DNA from: Cudoniella acicularis
Lineage: Eukaryota; Ascomycota; Leotiomycetes; Helotiales; Helotiaceae
DNA: 26,389 bases
NCBI GenBank assembly: GCA_013054445.1
Contig: JAAMPI010000766.1
Location: forward strand, 1 to 26,389
Reading direction: 5' to 3'
Part shown: in pieces, positions 10,035 to 18,772 of the stretch
Layout: each line of letters begins with the position of its first letter
Numbering within the stretch: position 1 is the first letter of the stretch
Notes under the pieces: generated by a model
Seen by the model: the letters and a program-made list of their open reading frames with translations, nothing else
What the model was told of the DNA's origin: nothing
Databases searched by the model: none
Position numbers and translations under genes: made by a program

Positions 10035-10232
10035 TGTCACAGACCTGGTTTGACGCGTCCCCCTTGTCACGTGTCCTGGTCCGTGCTAGACTCACCTCCT
10101 GTATATAAGGCCCCCTTCGGGGCCACCTCTCTTCTTCTCTCCTTAGCTTAGCTTCTTCGATAATATAGCACCTTCTTACAAATACGTCCCCACGTGACGT
10201 CAGGGCCCTAGTGCCTTTACAGAGCTATAACA
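10035..10232 (+). mobile_element. Second LTR of the same family (198 bases), RIP-marked
   Basis: It starts TGTCACAGACC and ends GCTATAACA, with TATATAAGG at 10102-10110. No target duplication is found (CCTAT before, ATCGT after), so it is not an intact solo LTR. It may be the 5' LTR of a decayed element continuing rightward. Compared with the left copy it carries five TG-to-TA or CA-to-TA changes, the typical RIP substitution. The two copies form an inverted repeat of nearly 200 bases per arm. Confidence 0.8.
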
Positions 10233-10787
10233 ATCGTCGGCGAGTAACTAGCTCCTTATAAAGACAACACATAGCCTCTACGACCTAAAGAATAACGTAA
10301 AGGAGCCTAATATAACGAATGGGTCTAAGTCCTACCGTATAGGCCTCGGAGGTAAGTCGGGTTAGTAGGTGTTGAGAAGTAGATAAAGCTTATCGGGATT
10401 AATTACTAGAAAGCGATCTCGTTATAAGTAAAGATAGATTAAAGTATAATATAATATTACTATAATAATTTAAGTACGAAGCTCTTATCTAAGGGGAAAG
10501 CCTATTCTACTTATATAGAATCTTCTTGCTACTAAGCCTTTTCAGCTTCACGAGGCTCTTATCTAACCCTGGTCGCCCTCACTTACCTATTTTCGGCGGT
10601 TTGCCCGAGTTTCTTCCAAAACCTCGTTACCGACGGTCTTTCATGCCTTAGTTCCTCTGAGAAAAGCTCGTACGAAAAGCTCTATCGAACCACAAAGCGA
10701 ACTACATCCACAGACCAGAACCCTAGGATAGAGAGTCAAACTGACGGACTTCAATTGACCTCCAAGCCATCGTCGGCCTCTTCGATA
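10233..10787 (+). mobile_element. TA-rich decayed remnant after the LTR
   Basis: From 10233 to about 10545 the dinucleotide TA occurs more than forty times by hand count, while CA and TG together occur about eight times. This depletion is the mark of RIP. The segment directly follows the LTR and is probably the internal part of the retrotransposon, but no coding motif survives. From about 10560 the composition returns to normal and the HET pseudogene begins at 10788. Confidence 0.5.
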
Positions 10788-12278
10788 ATGCCTAAGCGTC
10801 TGTTGGCTTCTAAGCGCACCCTAGGTGCTGCGACCGCCGCTGAAAAGAGGAGAAAGACAGCCCCTAGTAACGCGCAGACACCAGAGGTTGATGCTCCCGA
10901 GCCATTTAAGCACCAGCCGCTTAACCTCAAAAAAAAAACACAAATACACCTTTTTTGGTTAGTTCCAGCAGAAGCCGGAGGGAATCTAGCAGGAGTGATT
11001 ACCATCCATGACTTTGCACACTGCCCCAAATACAAGGTGGTTTCTTACACATGGGGTCCACTTAATCCGAACCGAGAGATATCCATCGGAAGAAAAAGCT
11101 TCACCGTTCGCGAGAATTATGGCAATTCTTAGACGTCATCCGCAATTCTGGTAAAGGTTGGTTGTGGATTGACCAGCTCTGCATTGATCAATCTGCGGTG
11201 AAGGAGCGAAATCATCAGGTTAGCCGCATGGGAAAATATATGCCAAAGCATCTGGAGTCTTGATATAGCTGGGAACTTCAGCCGACGGCAGTGATGAGGC
11301 AATCGAGCATATTAATTCTGGCGATTATTTAAGCCACAATCAGGAGCTCCAAACCCTTTTTCAACGGTCATATTGGAATCGGCTTTGGATTCTTCAAGAG
11401 GTGCTCATGGACCGAAATATCTCAGTTTGGCGCGGTAATAAGAGTTTTCCATGGAAAGAATTGGAGTATATTTGTTTTCCAAGAATTCGAAAGGACGACG
11501 ACTATGACGATGCTGAATTCTGGGCATCTCGTAGAAATATATATCATGTCGCGCTCGAGCTCATCGATGAAAAATCCGCTTTTGAGAGGGCAGACCAAAG
11601 GCTGAGATATGTGCTAGAGACCTTCGCGGGATTACAGTGCCAGGATGTTCGCGACGAGGTCTACGGTCTACTTAGCTTGGTTCGAAGTTCCGGCGTCATA
11701 CCGGTCGACTATTCCCAAACTCCAGCCGATGTCTTTTCAACGCTATTCAGAGAGTTATTCAGGATGAGAATTTTCTGGAGCTCGAGAGCCTTTTCGACGA
11801 GGTTGCACCTACGAGATAAAATGATGTTGGCAGATATCAGTGATTGGGATATTTTTAGTTTTATCGAGAAGGAACTTAGGAAGATAAGTGGCGATAGTTA
11901 TTGCCATGGATCACTCTCGTTGGCAATACTGGACGGACATAATGCGTATATCAACCAATTAATTAAAAACAGTGCTGATCTAGAGTCGCAAGACAACTAT
12001 GGCCGAACCCCGCTACTATTAGCTGTGGTGAATAGACGCACAGTTTGGGTTAAGATACTGCTCAGGAAGGGGCTAAAGTAGAAGCGAAAGACAACTATGG
12101 CCGGACATCACTATCTTGGGCTGCTCGCGATGGGTATAAGGCGATTGTCAAGCCCCTGCTCGAGAATGGTGCCAATGTAAAATCAAAAGACAAGTCTAGC
12201 CAGACGCCGTTATCGTGGGCGATAGCGAACAGGCACCGGCCTGTAGTTAATTTGTTAAAATTCCTTGCACAAGAATGA
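10788..12278 (+). pseudogene. HET-domain protein with ankyrin repeats, broken
   Basis: The ATG at 10788 opens a frame with a basic N-terminus and then VVSYTWG, the opening motif of the HET (heterokaryon incompatibility) domain. Further HET marks follow in other frames: WLWIDQLCIDQ (about 11159-11191) and WNRLWILQEV (about 11374-11403). The C-terminal part holds ankyrin units such as DNYGRTPLLLAV and DNYGRTSLSWAA, ending at TGA 12276-12278. The chain is broken by a one-base loss near 11118, another in the A-run 11233-11236, a TAG at 11266-11268 where WLG is expected (TGG to TAG, RIP-type), and a one-base shift near 12072. HET proteins trigger cell death on fusion of unlike strains; this copy should be inactive. 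It lies just behind an LTR. Confidence 0.88.
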
Positions 12279-12596
12279 CACGGAAAAGTTCATATCGCAT
12301 TCGACCATTCTAATCCTAAACTGGTGTCGCTAAACTCCAACAGCTCTCTCTATTGGGTCGAAGACGGTAAATCCACCTAATTTCATGGGAGATACTCAAT
12401 TAATAGGATCTCTTAGTTTCACAAGAGCTTCCTATTTCCTCATTTTGAACGATGTGGACAATTCTATCATGGATACGCTCTCAAAACCGGAGACACCACT
12501 ACTCTTGGCCTTCATAAGAACTTCTATATTTAGTATTAGGCTTGCCCTGAATAGTTCGCGTCGCTACTTTGCCTGATGAAGTATAAGGAAATGTTC
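12279..12596. other. Spacer between two pseudogenes
   Basis: About 320 bases separate the plus-strand HET pseudogene from the end of the minus-strand PH-like pseudogene. A 63-codon open frame at 12385-12576 has no recognisable pattern. I see nothing else. Confidence 0.4.
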
Positions 12597-13315
12597 CTAT
12601 TCTACTAGCCCTTCCTTGACAATATCCGAAAGAATTTGTCTCCAGGGTCCAAGCTCGCTTCCTCTAGGGAACTTGAGATAGAGAAATGGCAGTTTGGCTA
12701 CAGAGAGACTAAGCACTATTGTATTTCCATCCATCACCAGAAAGTTAGTTTTACGGATGTTTTATGTACGTGAGTAAGACTCACCTATATCTGGAACGGA
12801 AACCTGCTTCAATTGCTCCTTGATCAAGATATATCCTTTTAAAGAGGGGTGAGGTTCCTCTTTCTTTTGCTTGACGCAGAGAAATACGTTCGTAAATAAG
12901 TAACAATCCAGAGTTTGCAAATACCCCTTGTCTTTACCGGCCTCCAATGTTCCATAGAGCTGAAGCTCCCCAAACCTATGTCCCTGATTAGAAATGCTAC
13001 TGAAAGCCTCAAATATCTCTTACTTAGAATCATCCAGACCATGCCAATCTAAGACACGGCTCTTCATAGTTTCTGCGATTTCTTGGAAACTGGCTGTATG
13101 ATCCTCCATATTGGCCTACGACTCTCTGCTCCTTGCTATCGAGGCCGTATTTTCTTCTAGAGTTATTGGCGAGGCCAAACCGGAATTCTTCCCAAGTAGT
13201 TTTTCTCTTATGGTTGCTCCCCAATCTATTACGCTGGAGTACTCCCTGTCGTATCTCTCAAGTTTTCTGGAAGATACACAAATTTCCAGCCTTCGAAAGA
13301 TAAATTGAAGAAGTG
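12597..13315 (-). pseudogene. PH-domain / RhoGEF-like protein remnant
   Basis: One minus-strand frame runs from about 13315 to 12785 and is interrupted only by TAG (13116-13118) and TAA (13020-13022). It reads ...RVLDWHGLD..., then RFGELQLYGTLEAG, CYLFTNVFLCVKQKK and LKGYILIKEQL. This order of strands resembles a PH domain directly behind a Dbl-homology domain, as in Cdc24-type Rho guanine exchange factors. A GTGAGT donor follows at 12779-12784. A later frame reads VLSLSVAKLPFLYLKFP and GPWRQILSDIVKEG, like the last strand and helix of a PH domain, and ends at a TAG (12597-12599). Both internal stops could be C-to-T changes of CAG and CAA, as RIP would cause. The family call is tentative. Confidence 0.4.
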
Positions 13316-14369
13316 GTGGTAGTCGGGTTCGAGGTATGGCAAAATATACAAGCTAGTTTCATGCAAGCTCAGCCATACAATCGTTATCTCGAAATGACCT
13401 TCCTATTGGGGAAGGGAGTGTGTGGTGTAACGGTGTAACGGTGTAAGAAAGTTCATCGCCTCAATTTTAATTAATAATTCCTCGCGACGTTAGTAATACC
13501 TAGTTAATCCGAAACGTTAATACTTTAACCATCTTGCCAGAACAGGAGGGGGACTTAAGCATGAGGGACCACCAGGCCCGGGACTTAAGCGAAAATTAAA
13601 AAGTGGAGGCAGATTATACTTCGTAGGGAAATGGAGGGCCTCAATCCTACTTTTATTACCCTGGCTTACTCCCGCCCACGTCCGAGTGAAGCTAATTTTA
13701 CAATGCTATCTTCTTTACTAATCGCTTGCGCAACAAAGCGAACGACTATAAGACTAGAATTAGAAAATATGCACCTCAATGGGAGTGGCTCCGAAGCTTA
13801 GTTTTAGGAATATTTGACGCATTGCCTCGTGCAGCACTGTTATATCAATGGGTAAAAATGGCTGAAAGATTTCTATTATGAAGCCCTGAAGTGATTATTT
13901 TTCGCTTTCAAGATTTGTGCAAGATTACAAGTCATATATTCCTAGGCTAATTCACCAGAGGCCTCCCAATAGTACGCAATCGGTACTATGCCGTTCTACT
14001 ATCAAGCGGTCTTTCTCACGACTCACAAGCCGCATACTTGTTGAAAAAACCTGAATATATAATCTATCAGACATTAAACGTTTGGGTGCAGCAGTCTTTG
14101 CTGTTCTATAACTACGAGATTCTTCCAAGAGTTTCCACCACTTCACTTTTTGCAGTAACACTACACAGTGAACATGCGTATATTTCCAACGAAAAACGAT
14201 TCAAAAAGAATTGTAAATAGAACTATAAAACAGTCTTCCCATTCACCCCTCCCAATGAATGAAGCATTTCACACACCGCGTCATTCCCCCCTTTCGAACC
14301 TCGCTTATAGCCGCTCGGGCCATCCGAGCCCCCCTTTTCCCCTACCAACAAAGTCTTCCTTCCCTTTCC
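13316..14369. other. Intergenic region with small direct repeats
   Basis: About 1 kb without a supported gene. It contains three 8-base GGTGTAAC-type units in tandem (13424-13447) and GGGACTTAAGC twice, 30 bases apart (13550-13560 and 13580-13590). A plus-strand frame of about 46 codons near 13747-13887 (...KYAPQWEWLRSLVLGIFDALP...) looks protein-like but I do not recognise it; it may be another decayed gene piece. Confidence 0.4.
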
Positions 14370-15297
14370 TCAACTGAGCAAAAGCTGTATAGTTCTTTCC
14401 AATGCCTCAATATCAGCATCAGCCTTCGCCTGACTCTCCACCAATTACGTCTTTTTCGCCTCCAACTCCCGTAAAGTCGCTCGCAAACTTTCCATGTCCC
14501 CCTGCGCAACAAGAGCCGCCCACTGAACCATCTCCCATATTCAATTCGCTTCCATCATCCCGATTATGGGACCCGACAATGTTGGAATTCATTTCAACTT
14601 CCTTGTTTATCGTCCTCTCGCCTCCAACTATCGCTCCAGTAACACCAGCACGATGTTTGGACAGAAAATGGAGATCCAAGTTTCTTTTCCTGCCAAAGCC
14701 ACGAATAGAGCGGGGGCAGCCCCGAATGGTGCAGCAGAATTTCTCGGCTCTGTGGTTCTCCTTTTCGTGTCGCTGGAGTTCACCCTTGTCCCCGAAGTCG
14801 AGGCCGTTGCATTGAGGTTCCTGGCATGCGTAGGGCCGATGTAACGTTCTGTTATCACGTGGTATTCTATATCACGTGAGGCGTTGGTTTTATCGTCAAT
14901 TGAAGTGTCATGCAGATCAGGGTAGAATGTTATCTTGCTAAGATATAAGAAGTTGAGCACACAGCTCTTACAGAAGGAAAACTATATGGCTATATAGGTG
15001 GTGGATATAACGGATCACGGGATCCCTTGGATCCCCTGGATCTATGACTGATCCCTAAGGCCTTGTCACATGACAGAGAATCACGTGGGTCGTGACAGCC
15101 GAGTGCATTTGCCCAAGTGCCTACTTAATAGCAAAGTTAGTCGTGACAAAATGTGAAGCGGTGATGAAAGAGGCTTACCTGAATTTGCATTTGATTTTGA
15201 AGACGCGCTCTTCTGAGCACCCATTCCAGGTGCATTTGAGCGCATCGTTGCGTCTTTGGGAGAAGCAATTGGACTCATTGATAAAGGATTGTCTTGT
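14370..15297 (-). pseudogene. C2H2 zinc-finger protein interrupted by a solo LTR
   Basis: The first clear exon (15297-15179) starts behind a TACTAAC branch point and an AG acceptor. It encodes LKCTWNGCSEERVFKIKCKF. A 58-base intron (15121-15178) is followed by HLGKCT, then the LTR (14840-15097), then RPYACQEPQCNGLDFGDKGE and a third finger ending LDLHFLSKH. So there is one C2HC-like finger and two C2H2 fingers. Downstream, in another frame, lies a coiled-coil tail (ESLRATLRELEAKKT, stop, LVESQAKADADIEALERTI) ending at 14370-14372; that stop (TAA) may come from CAA. The gene is disabled by the insertion, at least one frameshift and at least one stop. It was probably a nuclear DNA-binding protein. 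An intact C2H2 gene on the same strand lies 540 bases upstream. Confidence 0.82.
14840..15097 (-). mobile_element. Solo LTR (258 bases) inside the zinc-finger gene
   Basis: On the minus strand it runs from TGTCACGACCC to AACGTTACA and has a CTATATAG promoter-like box. It is flanked by the 5-base repeat GCCGA (14835-14839 and 15098-15102), a perfect target duplication. Removing it with one duplication joins ...KCT to RPYACQE... in frame, which shows it landed in an exon. It differs from the 197-base LTR family to the left apart from the termini. Several GGATCC-like units and CACGTG sites occur within it. Confidence 0.9.
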
Positions 15298-15369
15298 CTA
15301 GTTGGCTTGAGTTAGTATGACTTTCGTATCAATTTAATTTATCGCGTTGGAAGTTGCAACTGAAGCAGA

Positions 15370-15516
15370 TTAACATACATAGCACTCGAAAAGGAAGCCC
15401 ATGAAATTAGGTTTGGCTTGGCAATCCCAGATGCAAGTGTAGCCGTTGCCTCCATTCTCATAACCGAGATTTCAGCACCATGTGCCGTCGGCGGTCTTCA
15501 GGAGTACTTCAAGTGA
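15370..15516 (-). other. Cysteine-rich minus-strand frame, unrecognised
   Basis: A minus-strand frame reads SLEVLLKTADGTWC, stop (15472-15474), then NLGYENGGNGYTCIWDCQAK, PNFMGFLFECYVC, stop. The stop could derive from TGG. A GTATGT donor in the segment (FECY/GTATGT) could splice in phase to the first zinc-finger exon at 15297, so it may instead be the preceding exon of that gene. The cysteine, glycine and tryptophan content also fits a small secreted protein. I do not recognise it. Confidence 0.25.
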
Positions 15517-15840
15517 TCAAGAGAATATCAATTGAAGAACTCTAGTAAGTATCCTTCGATTACACACCTTTTTATCTCCAAAGTAAGAATAATACACAAA
15601 TTTTAATATGAAAACCACCCGCCTGACGCCAGCTGCCTATTTCCTTGGCATTGCTCAAATTGTGAAAGGGACGGAGGAATTATCTTAATCCTTGCTTAAA
15701 ACATACATGGACCCCCAACTACTTTTCAACCAGCATATCCCAAATCACTCATATTATCCCACCCAAACGCGTTGTTATTGAATTCGAAGGGTTCGGCTTT
15801 GCTTTGGTTGCTATTGCTAGTTGGTTGGTCGGTGGCAGAT
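15517..15840. other. Spacer behind the intact zinc-finger gene
   Basis: About 320 bases follow the stop of the intact C2H2 gene. On the minus strand, one base out of its frame, an open stretch continues to about 15726 and ends FNNNAFGWDNMSDLGYAG. It may be a former C-terminus lost by a frameshift. I see nothing else. Confidence 0.4.
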
Positions 15841-16694
15841 TCAGTTGATCGAGTGATCCAGGCTAAGAGAGCCGAGGAAACTGGTAATCGGTTCAACATC
15901 GAAGGTGCACGACATCCACTGCTTAAATGCAGTTGGATTATCGTTTCCACTTGAGTAGAAATCGGGTGTTAAATCCATTGCAGAGCTTTGGTGAGTCGGA
16001 GGGGGACCTGCAGATGATGTGCGTACGGTGGGGCACAATTTCCGCCGGCGGAGTCGGCATCGTTTGAAAATACGATATGGTGTGGCTTGGACTCTCATTC
16101 TTGAGGCTCCTGATGAGCTTGATGTGGGGCTATATTTGGGAGGCGAGGCTCCTTCGCCGTTGAGGGCTGCATGGGATTCAGAGACCTCTGGCGGGAACTG
16201 GGGCGTGAATGTAGATTCGATGGATATGGGAGGGGTAGTGGGTGCGAGTTTGAGGCTGAAGTTGGCATCGGGAGTGGAAACTAAATGCCTGTAAGTGAAC
16301 CTGAACAAGTATTGCGGGAGGGGCTGAGAGTGTGGAGTTGCTCACGGTGGTTGGGAGACGCCAGAGACTGCGCGGTCGCGGTTCGAAATTCAGATGGTAG
16401 AGTACGATTGGTGTTCGCTGTAGATTGTGTCAACGAGGAAGACCGAAGAGCCAAGTCAGAGCTGGAATTGAATATACCTTCACTGCGATGGGCGTTGTCC
16501 AAATGAGTCCTTAGCCTTCCCATCCTTCTCGTGGTCCATTCGCAGCCGGGGATACAGCAGTATATGAGAGGACCATGCTGCTCCCTTATATGCCGTCGTC
16601 TCTCCGAATTCAGACCGAACGTTACCGCGCAGCCGAAGTATTCACACTTGATCTTCTGAACTCCTTTGGCTTGACGTTTGTTTGGCATGGCCAT
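15841..16694 (-). CDS. C2H2 zinc-finger protein
   Basis: Two exons (16694-16346 and 16280-15841) joined across a 65-base intron (GTGAGC donor, TTTAG acceptor) give 262 residues. The start MAMPNKRQAK is the first ATG close to the fingers. Finger 1 is C17-x4-C22-x12-H35-x4-H40; finger 2 is C46-x4-C51-x12-H64-x4-H69. The rest is rich in S, T and P with a basic patch (RIFKRCRLRRRK), which could be a nuclear signal. It is probably a DNA-binding protein; targets are unknown. An alternative acceptor 13 bases upstream (TTACAG) would give an early stop, so TTTAG is preferred. The open frame continuing one base out behind the stop suggests that the C-terminus may once have been about 35 residues longer. 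Confidence 0.72.
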
Positions 16695-18478
16695 GATTTT
16701 GAGTGGCGACGGTTGAGGCAGATCAGATCGAGCGAGGGTGGCCCAGTAATATAAATGGTGACCGTGAATAAGCCTTTGCCTGATGAGTAGCAGAGAGCGC
16801 GAATGCTGGTGGTCGACGAAGGAGAGGGTTTTGTGTTTGCTTCTTCTTGGGCCCCGTGAGGCCTCTTGCTCGCATTTCCCTGAGTGATATGTCAAATTGA
16901 GCATCCGACATGCACTCAAAGTCGCATGCTGATAACGCCATGGCCGAGTCAAAGCTCATGCCAGTTTTTCAGCCTTCTGCCATAATTGTTGCTTTTGTAA
17001 AATAGAGCAAATGGTAGTTGTGCATTGCGGTGTTGGGGAGGTGGAAATATGGTGATCGCCAGACAGTGACCAGCTTCTTCGAGCCGATTACTTCAGCATG
17101 CAGGTTTTGCAACAGCCAAAGCTAAGAGAGATGAGGAAAACAGCTCTATGATTGGACGAGGCATCCCGCCTCACTGCCTTTAATAGCACTGAAACGTTAT
17201 ATGGGTTGGGAATACACCTGTTGGCCCCCAGTTTTCTTGTTTGTGCGCTCTGCACGCGAAGATTTGGAGGGCCCCCATCGATCCCAGACGATATCCTATT
17301 ACTTGAACCTGCCCACAGTTTTTTTTGTCTCCATCTTCTTGAGGTTTTTCAAATTTTTATCCGGTCGCTGAAAAGAACTGCGTCAGATTAGGAATCGTTA
17401 GTAAATTATAAAACACAGCCGCAGAAGGGCTATTATCCGGCCTCCGGCGCGTTCAAACTATCCTTTCAAGTAGCCAACGCCTTCTTCGTACTACTACTGG
17501 GAGATTTATCACAGGTCGAACAATCTTAGCTTCCGTAAATTTCGGGACGGGGATGAGCTCGAAAGGTTCCGGGTCCGGGGGTGTGGGCGGGCAACAAATA
17601 TTCCAAGCAGCTGGAGGAGCAAACCGGGACCGCGGAACAGGGCAACAAACAACCCGGCCAATCCAAACCTGTGTGCTGCGCGGCCGGCAAGCAGAAACTA
17701 TTGAGTGGTTGATCGGCGAAGATAGCCTCGAACTGTTAGCTCCTTTTAGGTACCGATATGTGTAGACCGAGATGGAAGCTGCATGATTTTAATTATTCTA
17801 TGAGGGCAAGCCGATTGGATAAACTTGACACGGGTAGATGTCTTCGGGGAGCTGGATCGCATGGTTCTGGGCCCTTCATACCTTGTTCATGTTGTATTTC
17901 ATTATTTTCCTGCCCCGGAGATGGGTAAGGGGCAAAAGCAAACCTTAAAACCGCCCCGTCCGATCCGTAAAGCCAAAGCAAGAAGCCATCTCGATCGCAG
18001 TACCGGATAAAAAAAGTAACTCTTCACATTAGCCTTCGCTGCTGCCGTTGCATAACAGTGTTGACAGTCAAAAGAGCGTTGAATCAGCAAGCATTGTGAT
18101 TCAAGCACGATAACTGACATATTGAAGAAAGTGTTCTTCCCCCGGCGGACCATGTATAATAGCAGAAAGGGGCATTCGCTCGGCGGTGAATTACATATGA
18201 TAGATTTATTTATGTGGAGACGGCCGAACGTATCAGCCTAACTTGCGATTTCCAAGTCAACTGGTAACTCCACCTCCGAGTGTATAGCCTCCTCCCTCCC
18301 AAGCCTATAGTATTGAACCTATCAATCCGTAATATGTAGATTCAGACCCATTCCAGAGCCAGTCAACCAATCCTTACAAGCAAAAACGGTGAAAATTGAC
18401 AGCGAAGCTCTCGCATTCCTTTGTTGTTTGCACGTCGCCTGTAGCGCTGCCATCCATGCGACCAAGTGGGGCACACCC
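16695..18478. other. Non-coding stretch upstream of the zinc-finger gene
   Basis: About 1.8 kb. The first few hundred bases are the promoter side of the C2H2 gene; open frames there overlap one another on the minus strand without a family pattern. A G-rich plus-strand frame at 17553-17765 is low-complexity and not supported. I recognise no gene, tRNA or repeat. Confidence 0.4.
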
Positions 18479-18772
18479 CTATCCCCATCTCTCCAATTCC
18501 TTATTGTATAACAGCTTGTAGTCGTCTCTTTTGATGGCAGGTACTGCCATTGTATGTGCTCTCGATTTCATGAGCTCTCGACCAAATGTCAGAACCGTCG
18601 CAGGTATGATGTCGATGTTTAGGTAGACAATACCACCGCGATCGCGAACGAATCTCGTGAATGTATGGGATAGGGGAGAAGATGTTATTTCAACGTAGCA
18701 AATCTGTTGGACACTCATCATTAGTTCTTGTATCAACCAAGAAAAGAGACATGGTCGTATTCCTACCTTCAT
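18479..18772 (-). CDS. Hypothetical small protein or exon, unrecognised
   Basis: A 97-codon minus-strand frame ends at a TAG (18479-18481). Its second half, from ICYVEITSSPLSHTFTRFV on, has a protein-like mix of hydrophobic and charged residues and ends DDYKLLYNKELERWG. A possible intron (GTAGGA donor, CCAACAG acceptor at 18704-18705) would make this a 3' exon, but I could not join it in frame to an upstream exon. A candidate signal-peptide-like start lies upstream near 19023. It may equally be chance or decayed sequence. Confidence 0.2.
   Translation of the reverse strand: MKVGIRPCLFSWLIQELMMSVQQICYVEITSSPLSHTFTRFVRDRGGIVYLNIDIIPATVLTFGRELMKSRAHTMAVPAIKRDDYKLLYNKELERWG

Noticed and set aside
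9695..10237. One complete LTR retrotransposon or a MITE bounded by the two LTR-like arms
   Set aside because: The arms are inverted, not direct, so they are not the two LTRs of one element. Each arm has TG...CA ends, and the left arm has its own target duplication, which argues against a single foldback element.
11401..12081. A stand-alone 226-codon gene
   Set aside because: Its frame continues HET-domain motifs from upstream and ankyrin repeats downstream, so it is the middle of the broken HET-ankyrin gene.
14402..14844. Proline-rich plus-strand open frames
   Set aside because: They lie opposite the zinc-finger pseudogene, whose cysteine and histidine spacing is specific. The plus frames are its shadow.
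17553..17765. A glycine- and glutamine-rich small protein
   Set aside because: Low-complexity composition, with no neighbouring exon and no family pattern; not supported as a gene.
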